NCBI GenBank assembly: GCA_027310505.1 | Contig: DAIDAS010000314.1 | Location: 1 to 11,206, forward strand | Reading direction: 5' to 3' | Length of the DNA stretch: 11,206 nt | From: a bacterium | GTDB taxonomy: Bacteria; Pseudomonadota; Gammaproteobacteria; Burkholderiales; Methylophilaceae | Shown here: in pieces, positions 1 through 7,346 of the stretch | Layout of the letters: each line of letters starts with the position of its first letter | Numbering within the stretch: position 1 is the first letter of the stretch | Made by a program: the position numbers and the translations under genes | The notes under the pieces: generated by a model | The model's database searches: none | What the model saw: only the letters and a program-made list of their open reading frames with translations | Told to the model about the DNA's origin: nothing

Positions 1-12
1 GTCAGAAACGAA

Positions 13-46
13 CAGAGCCTGATTCAGGATGCTGAATCAGGCTCTG
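13..46. terminator. Perfect 15-bp hairpin at the end of the glycolytic/Calvin operon
   Basis: Positions 13-27 and 32-46 are exact reverse complements (CAGAGCCTGATTCAG and its complement) around a 4-nt loop. The hairpin lies about 100 bases beyond the fba stop codon on the minus strand. The run after it on the minus strand (TTCGTTTCTGAC) is only moderately T-rich, and the plus-strand side is AT-rich. It is most likely a transcription terminator, perhaps shared with a convergent gene that lies outside the window. The hairpin is seen directly; its function is inferred. Confidence 0.6.
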
Positions 47-53
47 AAATTAT

Positions 54-93
54 ATTCATTAATTATTGTAAGAAATATTACAATTAAATGAAT
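54..93. repeat. AT-rich imperfect inverted repeat
   Basis: The left arm (54-71) and right arm (78-93) match as reverse complements apart from a 2-nt length difference in the middle. The inner arms ATTGTAA/TTACAAT (65-71 and 78-84) and outer arms ATTCATT/(A)ATGAAT are exact. It contains almost no G or C and lies between the fba stop codon and the 13-46 hairpin. It could be a secondary 3'-end structure of the operon mRNA or a protein-binding site; nothing in the sequence decides between these. Confidence 0.4.
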
Positions 94-143
94 AGTAATT
101 AAACTAACACGAAGTCGTCCGACCTAAGTCGGGAGGGGTCACG

Positions 144-1214
144 CTACTTCACGATTGCCACCAACTCACCCTTTCTATATTTCTCGGCCATTTTTTCGCA
201 TGAAATCGCTTTGACACGGCCAGCCTGACCAGCGGAGCCGAACGCTTCAAAGCGGGCCTTGCAGACCTCGCTCATGGCCTTGGTTGCGGCCAGCAGGAAC
301 TTGCGTGGATCCAGTTCCTTGCGGTTCTGCTCCTGCACGAGAAAGCGACGCACGGCGCCCATCGAGGCAATGCGCAGGTCGGTATCGATATTGACCTTGC
401 GCACCCTGTTCTTGATGCCTTCGACGATTTCTTCCACCGGCACACCGTAGGTTTCGCCGATATCGCCACCACACTCGTTAATGACCTTCAGCCAGTCCTG
501 CGGCACCGAAGATGAGCCATGCATGACCAGATGCGTGTTCGGGATGCGGGCATGGATTTCCTTGATACGGCTGATCGCCAGCACGTCGCCTGTGGGCGGG
601 CGGGTGAACTTGTAAGCACCATGCGAAGTACCAATGGCAATGGCCAATGCATCCACGCCGGTAGCCTTGACGAAAGCCGCAGCCTCTTCCGGGTCAGTCA
701 GCAGGCTGGAGTGCTCCAGCACGCCCTCGGCGCCATGGCCGTCCTCCTTCCCGGCCATGCCGGTTTCAAGCGAACCGAGGCAGCCCAGTTCCCCTTCAAC
801 AGAAACACCGACGGCGTGTGCCATATCGACCACCTTGCGGGTGACTTCGACGTTGTATTCGTAGCTGGCCGGGGTTTTCATGTCTTCTTGCAACGAGCCG
901 TCCATCATCACACTGGAAAAGCCGGAGCGTATGGCCTGGATACACACCGAAGGTGATGCCCCATGATCCTGATGCATCACGACCGGAATATGCGGATAGG
1001 CTTCCACTGCGGCGGCCACCAGATGTCGCAGAAACGGCTCGCCGGCATACTTGCGGGCTCCGGCCGAACCTTGCAGGATGACCGGGCTATCGGCCTCATC
1101 CGCCGCCTGCATGATGGCGTGGATCTGCTCCATGTTATTGACATTGAATGCCGGCAGGCCGTAGGCGTACTCCGCCGCGTGGTCCAGCAGTTGCCTTAAT
1201 GATACGAGTGCCAT
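144..1214 (-). CDS. fba: Class II fructose-1,6-bisphosphate aldolase (Calvin-cycle type)
   Basis: Cytosolic zinc-dependent aldolase that reversibly joins glyceraldehyde-3-phosphate and dihydroxyacetone phosphate to fructose-1,6-bisphosphate. In Calvin-cycle organisms the same family (CbbA) also makes sedoheptulose-1,7-bisphosphate. It is 356 aa, normal for the CbbA subtype. Visible class II signatures are HQDHG at residues 81-85 (catalytic Asp and zinc His), VEGELG at 139-144, GTSHGAYKF from 195 (zinc His), MHGSSSVPQDW from 231 (zinc His) and KVNIDTD near residue 290 (phosphate/substrate binding). I place the start at 1214 rather than at the upstream in-frame ATG at 1256, because AAGGAGAG (1221-1228) lies 6-8 nt before it and the conserved family sequence begins at MALVSLRQ. 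It is the last gene of the minus-strand operon, 51 bases after pyk. The cbbA name would also fit. Confidence 0.95.
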   Translation of the reverse strand: MALVSLRQLLDHAAEYAYGLPAFNVNNMEQIHAIMQAADEADSPVILQGSAGARKYAGEPFLRHLVAAAVEAYPHIPVVMHQDHGASPSVCIQAIRSGFSSVMMDGSLQEDMKTPASYEYNVEVTRKVVDMAHAVGVSVEGELGCLGSLETGMAGKEDGHGAEGVLEHSSLLTDPEEAAAFVKATGVDALAIAIGTSHGAYKFTRPPTGDVLAISRIKEIHARIPNTHLVMHGSSSVPQDWLKVINECGGDIGETYGVPVEEIVEGIKNRVRKVNIDTDLRIASMGAVRRFLVQEQNRKELDPRKFLLAATKAMSEVCKARFEAFGSAGQAGRVKAISCEKMAEKYRKGELVAIVK

Positions 1215-1265
1215 GATGTTCTCTCCTTCAAGCTCGAACGCCTGTTGTTGATGCACCTGATTAAA

Positions 1266-2702
1266 TCAGCTTTTCCTATGCTCGCCAACCTTAACGATCT
1301 TGAGGGTATTGGTCCCGCCGGAAATGCCAATCGGCTCGCCGATCGTCAACAGGATAAGATCACCATTTTTGACCGCTCCGCGGTTGCGCAGTTCGTCTTC
1401 GGCATCCAGCAGAATCTTGTCGCGGTCGTTCGTACTCTGCGCGAACGGGAACGGATAAACACCACGGAACAGCGTCAACTTGCGGCGCGTTTCCTTTTTC
1501 GAGGCTAGCGCATAAATCGGCACCAGCGTATTGGCGCGAGACAGCCACATTACCGCCGTGCCGGATTCGGTCATTGCTGCAATGGCCTTGACCTTGAGAT
1601 GCTGCGCCACGTGCACCGCCGCCATGGCGATGGACTCATCGATGCGCAGGAACTCCTTGTTGACCCGGGGCTTGAGGTTCTGGCTGTCGTAATCCTTTTC
1701 GGCCTCCAGACATACGCGGTGCATAGCCAGAATAGCTTCGACCGGGTACTTGCCGGCAGCAGACTCGGCCGACAGCATCACAGCGTCAGTACCGTCCAGA
1801 ACAGCATTGGCCACATCGGACACTTCAGCGCGGGTAGGAATCGGGTTGGTAATCATCGATTCCATCATCTGCGTAGCAGTGATCACCAGTTTGTTCCTCG
1901 CACGCGCCATGCGGATCATGCGCTTTTGCAGGCCCGGCACGGCGGCATCGCCCACTTCCACGCCGAGATCGCCGCGGGCGACCATGATGGCATCCGACGC
2001 GTCGATGATTTCTTCCAGGGCGGTAATCGCCTCGGCCCGTTCAACCTTGGCGATGATACCTGCATGACCACCCGCCGCGCGCACCAGGTCACGCGCATAT
2101 TGCACGTCCGCCCCGGAGCGGGGGAAAGAAATCGCCACGTAGTCGGCGTCCAGCGCCACCGCGGTCTTGATGTCCTCCTTGTCTTTTTCGGTCAGCGCTT
2201 CCGCAGCCAGTCCACCGCCCTGGCGATTGATCCCCTTGTTGTTCGACAGATCGCCACCGATCGTGATGGTGCAATGCACTTCCTGTCCATGAACGGCATC
2301 CACGGTCATCACGATACGGCCATCGTCCAGCAACAGCACGGCGCCAGGCTCGACCTCGGAGGGCAGGGTCTTGTAATCGAGGCCGACTCGCTCCTGATTG
2401 CCCAGCTTGCACTCGGCATCCAAGATGAACTTGTCGCCAACCGCGAGCTGAATCTTGCCATTCTCGAACTTGCCGATACGGATCTTCGGCCCCTGCAAGT
2501 CGCATAACACACCGATAGGCCTGCGATGACGGGCGGCGATATCGCGAACCAGTGTGGCCCGATCGATATGGTCCTGTGCCGTGCCATGTGAGAAATTGAG
2601 GCGCACCAGGTCGACACCGGCCTCGGCCATGCGGTTGATCACCTCTTCGCTGCTGGAAGCCGGCCCCAGAGTCGCGACGATTTTGGTTTTGCGTAATGTC
2701 AT
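1266..2702 (-). CDS. pyk: Pyruvate kinase, PykA-type
   Basis: Transfers the phosphate of phosphoenolpyruvate to ADP, giving pyruvate and ATP; this is the exit of lower glycolysis and needs Mg2+ and usually K+. It is 478 aa, the usual length for the E. coli PykA (type II) branch, which it resembles along its whole length. Visible motifs: KIVATLGPASS near the N-terminus, LNFSHG (residues 35-40), DLQGPKIRIGKFE, the catalytic-lysine region IIAKVERAEA, MVARGDLGVE and the family signature ITATQMMESM. The C-terminal allosteric domain is complete. The start at 2702 begins directly with the family's conserved N-terminus; the Shine-Dalgarno before it is weak (GCAGG, about 8 nt upstream). It lies between pgk (88 bases upstream, separated by a hairpin) and fba. 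A pyruvate kinase inside a Calvin/gluconeogenic-type cluster links carbon fixation to biosynthetic pyruvate. Confidence 0.95.
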   Translation of the reverse strand: MTLRKTKIVATLGPASSSEEVINRMAEAGVDLVRLNFSHGTAQDHIDRATLVRDIAARHRRPIGVLCDLQGPKIRIGKFENGKIQLAVGDKFILDAECKLGNQERVGLDYKTLPSEVEPGAVLLLDDGRIVMTVDAVHGQEVHCTITIGGDLSNNKGINRQGGGLAAEALTEKDKEDIKTAVALDADYVAISFPRSGADVQYARDLVRAAGGHAGIIAKVERAEAITALEEIIDASDAIMVARGDLGVEVGDAAVPGLQKRMIRMARARNKLVITATQMMESMITNPIPTRAEVSDVANAVLDGTDAVMLSAESAAGKYPVEAILAMHRVCLEAEKDYDSQNLKPRVNKEFLRIDESIAMAAVHVAQHLKVKAIAAMTESGTAVMWLSRANTLVPIYALASKKETRRKLTLFRGVYPFPFAQSTNDRDKILLDAEDELRNRGAVKNGDLILLTIGEPIGISGGTNTLKIVKVGEHRKS

Positions 2703-2745
2703 AGGATGCCTGCTTCAGTTGGAGTCGAGTCTCTAGAAATAACGA

Positions 2746-2772
2746 CGGGAAGCCCGCATGAGGGGCTTCCCG
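2746..2772 (-). terminator. GC-rich hairpin between pgk and pyk (possible attenuator)
   Basis: CGGGAAGCCC (2746-2755) and GGGCTTCCCG (2763-2772) form a perfect 10-bp stem with a 7-nt loop, 18 bases beyond the pgk stop. On the minus strand the stem is followed by TCGTTATTTCTAG, a broken T-rich tail. It resembles a leaky intrinsic terminator or a 3'-end stabilising structure that would lower pyk-fba transcript relative to pgk. Confidence 0.55.
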
Positions 2773-2790
2773 CGCTGTTCATGGTCACAA

Positions 2791-3999
2791 TCAGGCGTTG
2801 GCTCGCTGCTCGAGCATTTCCACGGCAGGAAGCTTCTTGCCTTCCAAAAACTCCAGGAAGGCGCCGCCGCCAGTGGAAATATACGATACCCGGTCGGCGA
2901 TACTGTATTTCGCGATTGCCGCCAGCGTATCGCCGCCTCCAGCGATGGAAAACGCCGGACTTTCCGCGATCGCCATTCCCAGTGCCTTGGTACCTGCGCC
3001 GAACTGGTCGAACTCGAACACCCCGACAGGGCCGTTCCAGACGATGGTACCGGCTTTCTTGAGATAGCCGGCATAAGTCCTGGCAGTTTCCGGGCCGATA
3101 TCGAAAATCATGTCGTCGTCCTGGATTTCGCTGACTTTTTTCACTACGGCCGGTTCGTTGGCGTCGAATTTCTTGCCGACCACCACATCGGTCGGCACCG
3201 GGATTTCGCTACCCTTGGTCTTGGCTGCTTCCATCAACCGCCGGGCTTCATCCACCAGATCGGCTTCATACAGGGATTTGCCGACGTTATAGCCAGCGGC
3301 CTTGATGAAGGTATTGGCAATGCCGCCGCCGACGATGAGCTGATCCACGATATGGGACAGCGAATCAAGCACGGTCAGCTTGGTGGAAACCTTGCTGCCG
3401 CCAACAATCGCCACCAGCGGACGCTTGGGTTGCTCGAGCGCCTTGCCGAGCGCATCGAGTTCGGCGGCCAGCAACGGGCCGGCACAAGCCACGGAAGCGA
3501 ACTTGCCCACACCGTGGGTAGAAGCCTGGGCTCGGTGCGCAGTACCGAAGGCGTCCATCACATAGATGTCGCAAATCTGGGCCATTTCCCAGGAAAGGCG
3601 GTCTTCGTTATTGTTTTCGCCGATATTGAAACGGACGTTTTCCAGCACGGCCACTTCCCCGTCGCGCATCTGCTGCACGTAGGATTTTCCGTTCCCCAGC
3701 CAATCCTGGTAAAGCCGAACCTCCTTGTTCAACAACTTACCCAGATACTCGGCGATCGGCCTGAGGCTGTCCTTGTCCGTGTAGCGCCCTTCGGTCGGCC
3801 CCTCCTGGGGGCGACCCAGGTGCGACATCAGCATCACTTTCGCACCGGCCTCCATGGCATGCCGGATGGTGGGCAGCGATGCACGGATACGTGTGTCGTC
3901 GGCCACGCTGCCATCGTCATTCTGCGGCACATTCAGGTCTTCCCGGATTAGGACACGTTTACCCTTCAGATCCAGATCGGTCATTTTGATAACAGACAT
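2791..3999 (-). CDS. pgk: Phosphoglycerate kinase
   Basis: Cytosolic monomeric kinase that interconverts 1,3-bisphosphoglycerate + ADP and 3-phosphoglycerate + ATP. In autotrophs it runs in the ATP-consuming direction of the Calvin cycle. It is 402 aa, slightly longer than the usual 387-397. Motifs seen: REDLNVPQ at about residues 19-26 (the family's RxDxNVP, substrate binding), LMSHLGRP, AIVGGSKVSTKL, WNGPVGVFE and the nucleotide-binding end IAGGGDT followed by STGGGAFLEFLEGK. The start at 3999 is supported by AAGGGG about 6 nt upstream; the in-frame ATG five codons later has no Shine-Dalgarno. It lies 64 bases after gap and before pyk. It matches the cbbK position of cbb operons. Confidence 0.96.
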   Translation of the reverse strand: MSVIKMTDLDLKGKRVLIREDLNVPQNDDGSVADDTRIRASLPTIRHAMEAGAKVMLMSHLGRPQEGPTEGRYTDKDSLRPIAEYLGKLLNKEVRLYQDWLGNGKSYVQQMRDGEVAVLENVRFNIGENNNEDRLSWEMAQICDIYVMDAFGTAHRAQASTHGVGKFASVACAGPLLAAELDALGKALEQPKRPLVAIVGGSKVSTKLTVLDSLSHIVDQLIVGGGIANTFIKAAGYNVGKSLYEADLVDEARRLMEAAKTKGSEIPVPTDVVVGKKFDANEPAVVKKVSEIQDDDMIFDIGPETARTYAGYLKKAGTIVWNGPVGVFEFDQFGAGTKALGMAIAESPAFSIAGGGDTLAAIAKYSIADRVSYISTGGGAFLEFLEGKKLPAVEMLEQRANA

Positions 4000-4031
4000 G
4001 ATTACCCCTTTGAGCTATGTAGCGGACAAGA

Positions 4032-4046
4032 GCTGGCAATGCCAGC
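4032..4046 (-). other. Small hairpin between gap and pgk
   Basis: GCTGGC and GCCAGC pair around an AAT loop in the 64-base gap between the gap stop and the pgk start. The minus-strand sequence after it (TCTTGTCC) has no real T tract, so I do not call it a terminator. It may be a minor mRNA processing or stability element. Confidence 0.25.
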
Positions 4047-4063
4047 CCCGTGACCGACGATGA

Positions 4064-5062
4064 CTACGCGACGTGGCGTACCAGTCGCATCATATTACAG
4101 GTATAGCCGTACTCGTTGTCATACCATGCCACCACCTTGACAAAGGTCGGATCCAGCGCGATGCCGGCATCCGCATCGAACACCGACGGGCATTTTTCAC
4201 CGCGGAAATCGGTAGAAACCACCTTGTCATTGGTAAAGCCCAGCACCCCCTTCAACGGGCCGTTTTCGGAGGCGGCCTTCATTGCCGCCACGATTTCTTC
4301 GTAAGTCGCCGGCTTGTTCAGTTCGCAGGTCAGGTCGACCACCGACACGTCGGAGGTCGGCACACGGAACGCCATTCCGGTCAGCTTCTTGTTCAGTGCA
4401 GGAATCACCTTGCCCACGGCCTTGGCGGCACCGGTGGAGGAGGGGATGATGTTTTCCAGAATACCACGGCCGCCTCGCCAATCCTTGTTGGAAGGGCCAT
4501 CGACAGTCTTTTGCGTCGCTGTGGCCGCATGCACGGTCGTCATCAGGCCACGCTTGATGCCAAAAACGTCGTTCAACACCTTGGCCACCGGCGCCAATGC
4601 GTTGGTAGTACAGGAAGCGGCGGAAACGATGGCTTCACCCTGGTAGGCATCGTGGTTCACTCCGTACACGAACATCGGCGTATCGTCCTTGGAAGGGGCG
4701 GATTGCACGACCTTCTTGGCACCTGCGTCAATGTGCTTCTGGCAGGTTTCCTTGGTCAGGAAGAAGCCCGTGCATTCGATCACGATATCGACGCCGACTT
4801 CGTTCCATTTCAGGTTGGCGGGATCCTTTTCTGCCGTCAGACGGATGCTCTTGCCGTTCACTACCAGATTGTTGCCGCTCACGGAGACCTCGCCCTTGAA
4901 CCGGCCATGCACGGAGTCATGCTTGAGCATGTATGCCAGATAATCCGGCTCCAGCAGATCGTTGATCGCGACGACCTCAATATCAGGAAAATCCTGTACG
5001 GCTGCGCGGAACGCCATGCGGCCAATACGGCCGAAACCATTGATACCAACTTTGATTGCCAT
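4064..5062 (-). CDS. gap: Type I glyceraldehyde-3-phosphate dehydrogenase
   Basis: Cytosolic tetrameric enzyme that oxidatively phosphorylates glyceraldehyde-3-phosphate to 1,3-bisphosphoglycerate, or does the reverse in carbon fixation and gluconeogenesis. It is 332 aa, the normal length. The N-terminus GINGFGRIGR (residues 7-16) is the dinucleotide-binding loop. AASCTTN carries the catalytic Cys at residue 151, and TTVHAATATQ carries the paired His at about 178. Asp35 in VAINDL is the residue usually linked to a preference for NAD over NADP (inference). The start at 5062 is chosen over an in-frame ATG at 5107 because AGAGGGG precedes it by about 8 nt and the family N-terminus begins at MAIKVGINGF; the 5107 start would lie inside the tkt-gap terminator. 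It follows tkt by 78 bases, across that terminator, and precedes pgk. The name cbbG would also fit. Confidence 0.95.
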   Translation of the reverse strand: MAIKVGINGFGRIGRMAFRAAVQDFPDIEVVAINDLLEPDYLAYMLKHDSVHGRFKGEVSVSGNNLVVNGKSIRLTAEKDPANLKWNEVGVDIVIECTGFFLTKETCQKHIDAGAKKVVQSAPSKDDTPMFVYGVNHDAYQGEAIVSAASCTTNALAPVAKVLNDVFGIKRGLMTTVHAATATQKTVDGPSNKDWRGGRGILENIIPSSTGAAKAVGKVIPALNKKLTGMAFRVPTSDVSVVDLTCELNKPATYEEIVAAMKAASENGPLKGVLGFTNDKVVSTDFRGEKCPSVFDADAGIALDPTFVKVVAWYDNEYGYTCNMMRLVRHVA

Positions 5063-5080
5063 TACTACGCCCCTCTTATC

Positions 5081-5122
5081 AAAAACAAAAAAGGGAGCCA
5101 AATACAAATAGGCCCCCTTTTT
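5081..5122 (-). terminator. Strong intrinsic terminator between tkt and gap
   Basis: On the minus strand GGGGGCC (5111-5117) pairs with GGCTCCC (5093-5099), with one G-U pair, around an 11-nt AT-rich loop. Flanking A and T runs extend the stem to about 12 bp, and TTTTTTGTTTTT follows (5092 down to 5081). This is the classical Rho-independent form. It starts about 18 bases after the tkt stop, inside a gene cluster transcribed in one direction, so it probably lets only part of the transcripts continue into gap-pgk-pyk-fba. Confidence 0.8.
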
Positions 5123-5140
5123 CAGATCTACTGCATATTT

Positions 5141-7129
5141 TTACAGCACGGAATTCACGGTATTGACCACGTTCTCAACCGTAAAGCCGAAGTGCTTCAG
5201 CAGCACGCCGCCAGGAGCGGATTCGCCGAAGGTGTCGATACCGACCACGGCACCTTCCAGGCCAACGTACTTGCGCCAGAAATCCGGGTGAGCGGCTTCG
5301 ATTGCGACACGCTTCACGCCCTTCGGCAGCACGCTGTCCCTGTAGGCCTGGTCCTGACGGTCGAACACGTTGGTGGACGGCATGGAGACCACGCGCACCT
5401 TCCTGCCCGCTTCGGTCAGCACGGCTTGCGCCTTGATAGCCAGGTCGAGCTCGGAACCGTTGGCGATCAGAACCACATCCGGCTTGCCGGCTGCGTCGGA
5501 GAACACGTAACCGCCCTTGCGGATCAGGTCGAAGTGCGCTTCGTCGTGCTTGATGCCAGGAACGTTCTGACGGGACAGCACCAGTGCAGCCGGGCCTTCC
5601 TTGCGCTCGACTGCAGCCACCCAAGCCACAGCGGTTTCGGTGGAGTCAGCCGGACGCCATACATCCAGACGCGGGATGTAGCGCAGGCCAGCGGTATTTT
5701 CAACCGGCTGGTGAGTCGGGCCGTCTTCGCCCTGGCCGATGGAGTCGTGGGTCAGCACGTAGACCACGCGTTGATGCATCAGCGCGGACATACGGATACC
5801 GGACTTCATGTAGTCGGAGAACATGTGGAAGGTGCCGCCGAACGGCAGAATGCCGCCGTGCAGAGCCATACCGTTCATGATGTGTGCCATACCGAATTCG
5901 CGTACACCGTAGGAGATGTAGTTGCCCGGCTTCTTGCCATGTACGTGATGTGCGCCTGTCCAGTTGGTCAGGTTGGAACCGGTCAGGTCAGCGGAGCCGC
6001 CCACGAATTCCGGCAGCAGGGCAGCCAGTGCGTTGATGGCGTTTTGCGAAGCCTTGCGGGTAGCAACAGTCTCGGCCTTCTCGTTGGTAGTCTTGATCAG
6101 GGCTGCAGTGGCTTCCTTCCAGTTGGCCGGCAACTCGCCTGCCATGCGGCGCTTGAACTCGGCAGCTTCAGCCGGATAGGCCTTGGCGTATTCGGCAAAC
6201 TTGTTGTTCCACAGGGTTTCGGAGCCTTGCCCCTTGGTGCGGGCGTCCCAACCTTCGTAAACGTCCTTCGGGATCACGAACGGCTCATGGTTCCAGCCGA
6301 TGTTGGCGCGGGTTGCGGCCACTTCGGCATCACCCAGTGCGGAGCCATGGCAGTCGTGGCTGCCGGACTTGTTGGGGGAACCCCAGCCGATGATGGTCTT
6401 GGTGCAGATCAGGGTCGGCTTGTCGGTAACTTTCTTGGCTTCTTCGATTGCGGCGTTGATGGCAGCCGGGTCATGGCCGTCGACGTTCGGCACGACGTGC
6501 CAGCCATAGGCTTCGAAACGCTTGGCGGTGTCATCGGTGTACCAGCCTTCGATGTGGCCGTCGATCGAGATGCCGTTGTCATCCCAGAACGCGGTCAGCT
6601 TGCCCAGGCCCCAGGTACCGGCCAGCGCGCATGCTTCGTGGGAGATGCCTTCCATCATGCAGCCATCGCCCAGGAACACCCAGGTGCGGTGGTCAACGAT
6701 ATCGTGACCCGGCTTGTTGAACTGTTCAGCCATCAGCTTTTCTGCCATGGCGAAACCAACGGCATTGGTGATGCCCTGGCCCAGCGGACCGGTGGTAGTC
6801 TCAACGCCAGGCGCGTAACCGTATTCCGGGTGACCGGCGCACTTGGAATGCAGTTGACGGAACGTCTTGATTTCGTCCATCGGCAGATCGTAGCCGCTCA
6901 GGTGCAGCAGCGAGTAGATCAGCATGGAGCCGTGGCCGTTGGAGAGAATGAAACGGTCGCGATCAGCCCAGCTCGGGTTGGCCGGGTTGTGGCGCAGATG
7001 GTTGTTCCACAGCACTTCGGCGATATCCGCCATGCCCATAGGGGCGCCGGGGTGGCCTGAATTTGCCTTTTGAACAGCATCCATCGCCAGCGCGCGGATG
7101 GCATTTGCCAATTCTTTACGAGTTGCCAT
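5141..7129 (-). CDS. tkt: Transketolase
   Basis: Thiamine-diphosphate enzyme that moves two-carbon ketol units between sugar phosphates (xylulose-5-P, ribose-5-P, erythrose-4-P, fructose-6-P) in the pentose phosphate pathway and in the regenerative phase of the Calvin or RuMP cycle. It is 662 aa, the normal length. NSGHPGAPMGMA (residues 23-34) and GHGSML (65-70) carry conserved active-site His residues. GPLGQG (114-119) follows, and GDGCMMEG through WDDNGISIDG (154-191) is the ThDP/Mg motif (GDG...N). REFGM at about residue 410 holds the catalytic Glu of the pyrimidine domain, and EDGPTHQPVE is also intact. The start at 7129 fits the family N-terminus; AGGAA lies about 8 nt upstream. It is the first enzyme gene of the cluster, with a 217-base leader ahead of it and a strong terminator behind it. 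The name cbbT would be equally suitable. Confidence 0.96.
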   Translation of the reverse strand: MATRKELANAIRALAMDAVQKANSGHPGAPMGMADIAEVLWNNHLRHNPANPSWADRDRFILSNGHGSMLIYSLLHLSGYDLPMDEIKTFRQLHSKCAGHPEYGYAPGVETTTGPLGQGITNAVGFAMAEKLMAEQFNKPGHDIVDHRTWVFLGDGCMMEGISHEACALAGTWGLGKLTAFWDDNGISIDGHIEGWYTDDTAKRFEAYGWHVVPNVDGHDPAAINAAIEEAKKVTDKPTLICTKTIIGWGSPNKSGSHDCHGSALGDAEVAATRANIGWNHEPFVIPKDVYEGWDARTKGQGSETLWNNKFAEYAKAYPAEAAEFKRRMAGELPANWKEATAALIKTTNEKAETVATRKASQNAINALAALLPEFVGGSADLTGSNLTNWTGAHHVHGKKPGNYISYGVREFGMAHIMNGMALHGGILPFGGTFHMFSDYMKSGIRMSALMHQRVVYVLTHDSIGQGEDGPTHQPVENTAGLRYIPRLDVWRPADSTETAVAWVAAVERKEGPAALVLSRQNVPGIKHDEAHFDLIRKGGYVFSDAAGKPDVVLIANGSELDLAIKAQAVLTEAGRKVRVVSMPSTNVFDRQDQAYRDSVLPKGVKRVAIEAAHPDFWRKYVGLEGAVVGIDTFGESAPGGVLLKHFGFTVENVVNTVNSVL

Positions 7130-7156
7130 AGTCGTTCCTATCGTTAATCAAAAGCG

Positions 7157-7187
7157 AAAAATACTCCTGCCTTACTTCAGGGCAGAG
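7157..7187 (-). terminator. Terminator-like hairpin in the tkt leader
   Basis: On the minus strand CTGCC (7185-7181) pairs with GGCAG (7171-7167) around a 9-nt loop. The stem can be lengthened by CTC/GAG with a bulge. Three bases later comes TATTTTT (7163-7157). The stem is short for an intrinsic terminator, but its place between a short translated ORF and the tkt ribosome-binding site fits a transcription attenuator. Confidence 0.35.
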
Positions 7188-7236
7188 CAGAAACAAATCC
7201 TCAGGGATTCCCCATGGATACAGGCCGTTGGATTAG

Positions 7237-7266
7237 TTATGGGCGCCTGAGGTGGGAAAGTACCAT
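7237..7266 (-). CDS. Candidate 9-aa leader peptide upstream of tkt
   Basis: The minus-strand ORF encodes MVLSHLRRP and stops at TAA. AAGGAG (7279-7274) lies 7 nt before its ATG, a better Shine-Dalgarno than that of tkt itself. Two adjacent Arg codons (AGG CGC) and a Pro codon come just before the stop. Terminal Pro-stop contexts are known to slow ribosomes, as in TnaC. The codons for Leu6-Arg7 contain CCTCAGG, complementary to CCTGAGG 40 bases downstream. It may be a regulatory uORF for the tkt operon. It may also be chance: the candidate promoter TTGCCC-17-AATAAT overlaps it and would start transcription inside it. I do not recognise the peptide. Confidence 0.4.
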   Translation of the reverse strand: MVLSHLRRP

Positions 7267-7346
7267 AATTATTCTCCTTTTATGCGGTCAGGGCAATAGG
7301 CCGGACTGCCCAAAACCTCGACTGCAAGGCCGGAGACTCATTATGG

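Larger units (their letters stand above)
7130..7346 (-). promoter_or_regulatory. Leader/intergenic region upstream of tkt
   Basis: This 217-base gap lies between the redoxin stop and the tkt start. It contains a short ORF with a strong Shine-Dalgarno (7237-7266), complementary segments 7246-7252 and 7199-7205, a local AATCC-TCAG-GGATT hairpin (7196-7209) and a terminator-like hairpin with a T-rich tail (7157-7187). Farther from tkt, GGGCA/TGCCC (7291-7295 and 7307-7311) could form a weak hairpin after the redoxin gene, and GGCCGGA occurs twice (7299 and 7328). A promoter could be TTGCCC-17-AATAAT on the minus strand (7296-7291 and 7273-7268). Its -10 box sits just upstream of the short ORF start, between the start codon and its Shine-Dalgarno. 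I find no convincing CbbR-type site by eye. Confidence 0.5.

Noticed and set aside
119..132. CCGAC-CTAA-GTCGG mini-hairpin just after the fba stop
   Set aside because: It is a 5-bp stem with no T tract; too small to call a terminator.
1599..2507. A 302-codon plus-strand frame opposite pyk
   Set aside because: It is an antisense shadow of pyk, rich in His and Arg, with no known motif.
2758..3951. A 397-codon plus-strand frame opposite pgk
   Set aside because: It is an antisense shadow of a fully recognisable pgk, with no domain and no credible ribosome-binding site.
4073..7060. A 995-codon plus-strand open frame antisense to tkt and gap
   Set aside because: It lies opposite two certain enzyme genes, has a low-complexity His/Gly/Val-rich composition typical of the reverse complement of GC-rich coding DNA, and shows no recognisable domain. 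It also runs through the tkt-gap terminator.
7291..7311. GGGCA/TGCCC hairpin after the redoxin gene
   Set aside because: It has a 5-bp stem, an 11-base loop and no following T run, so it is not a supportable terminator.
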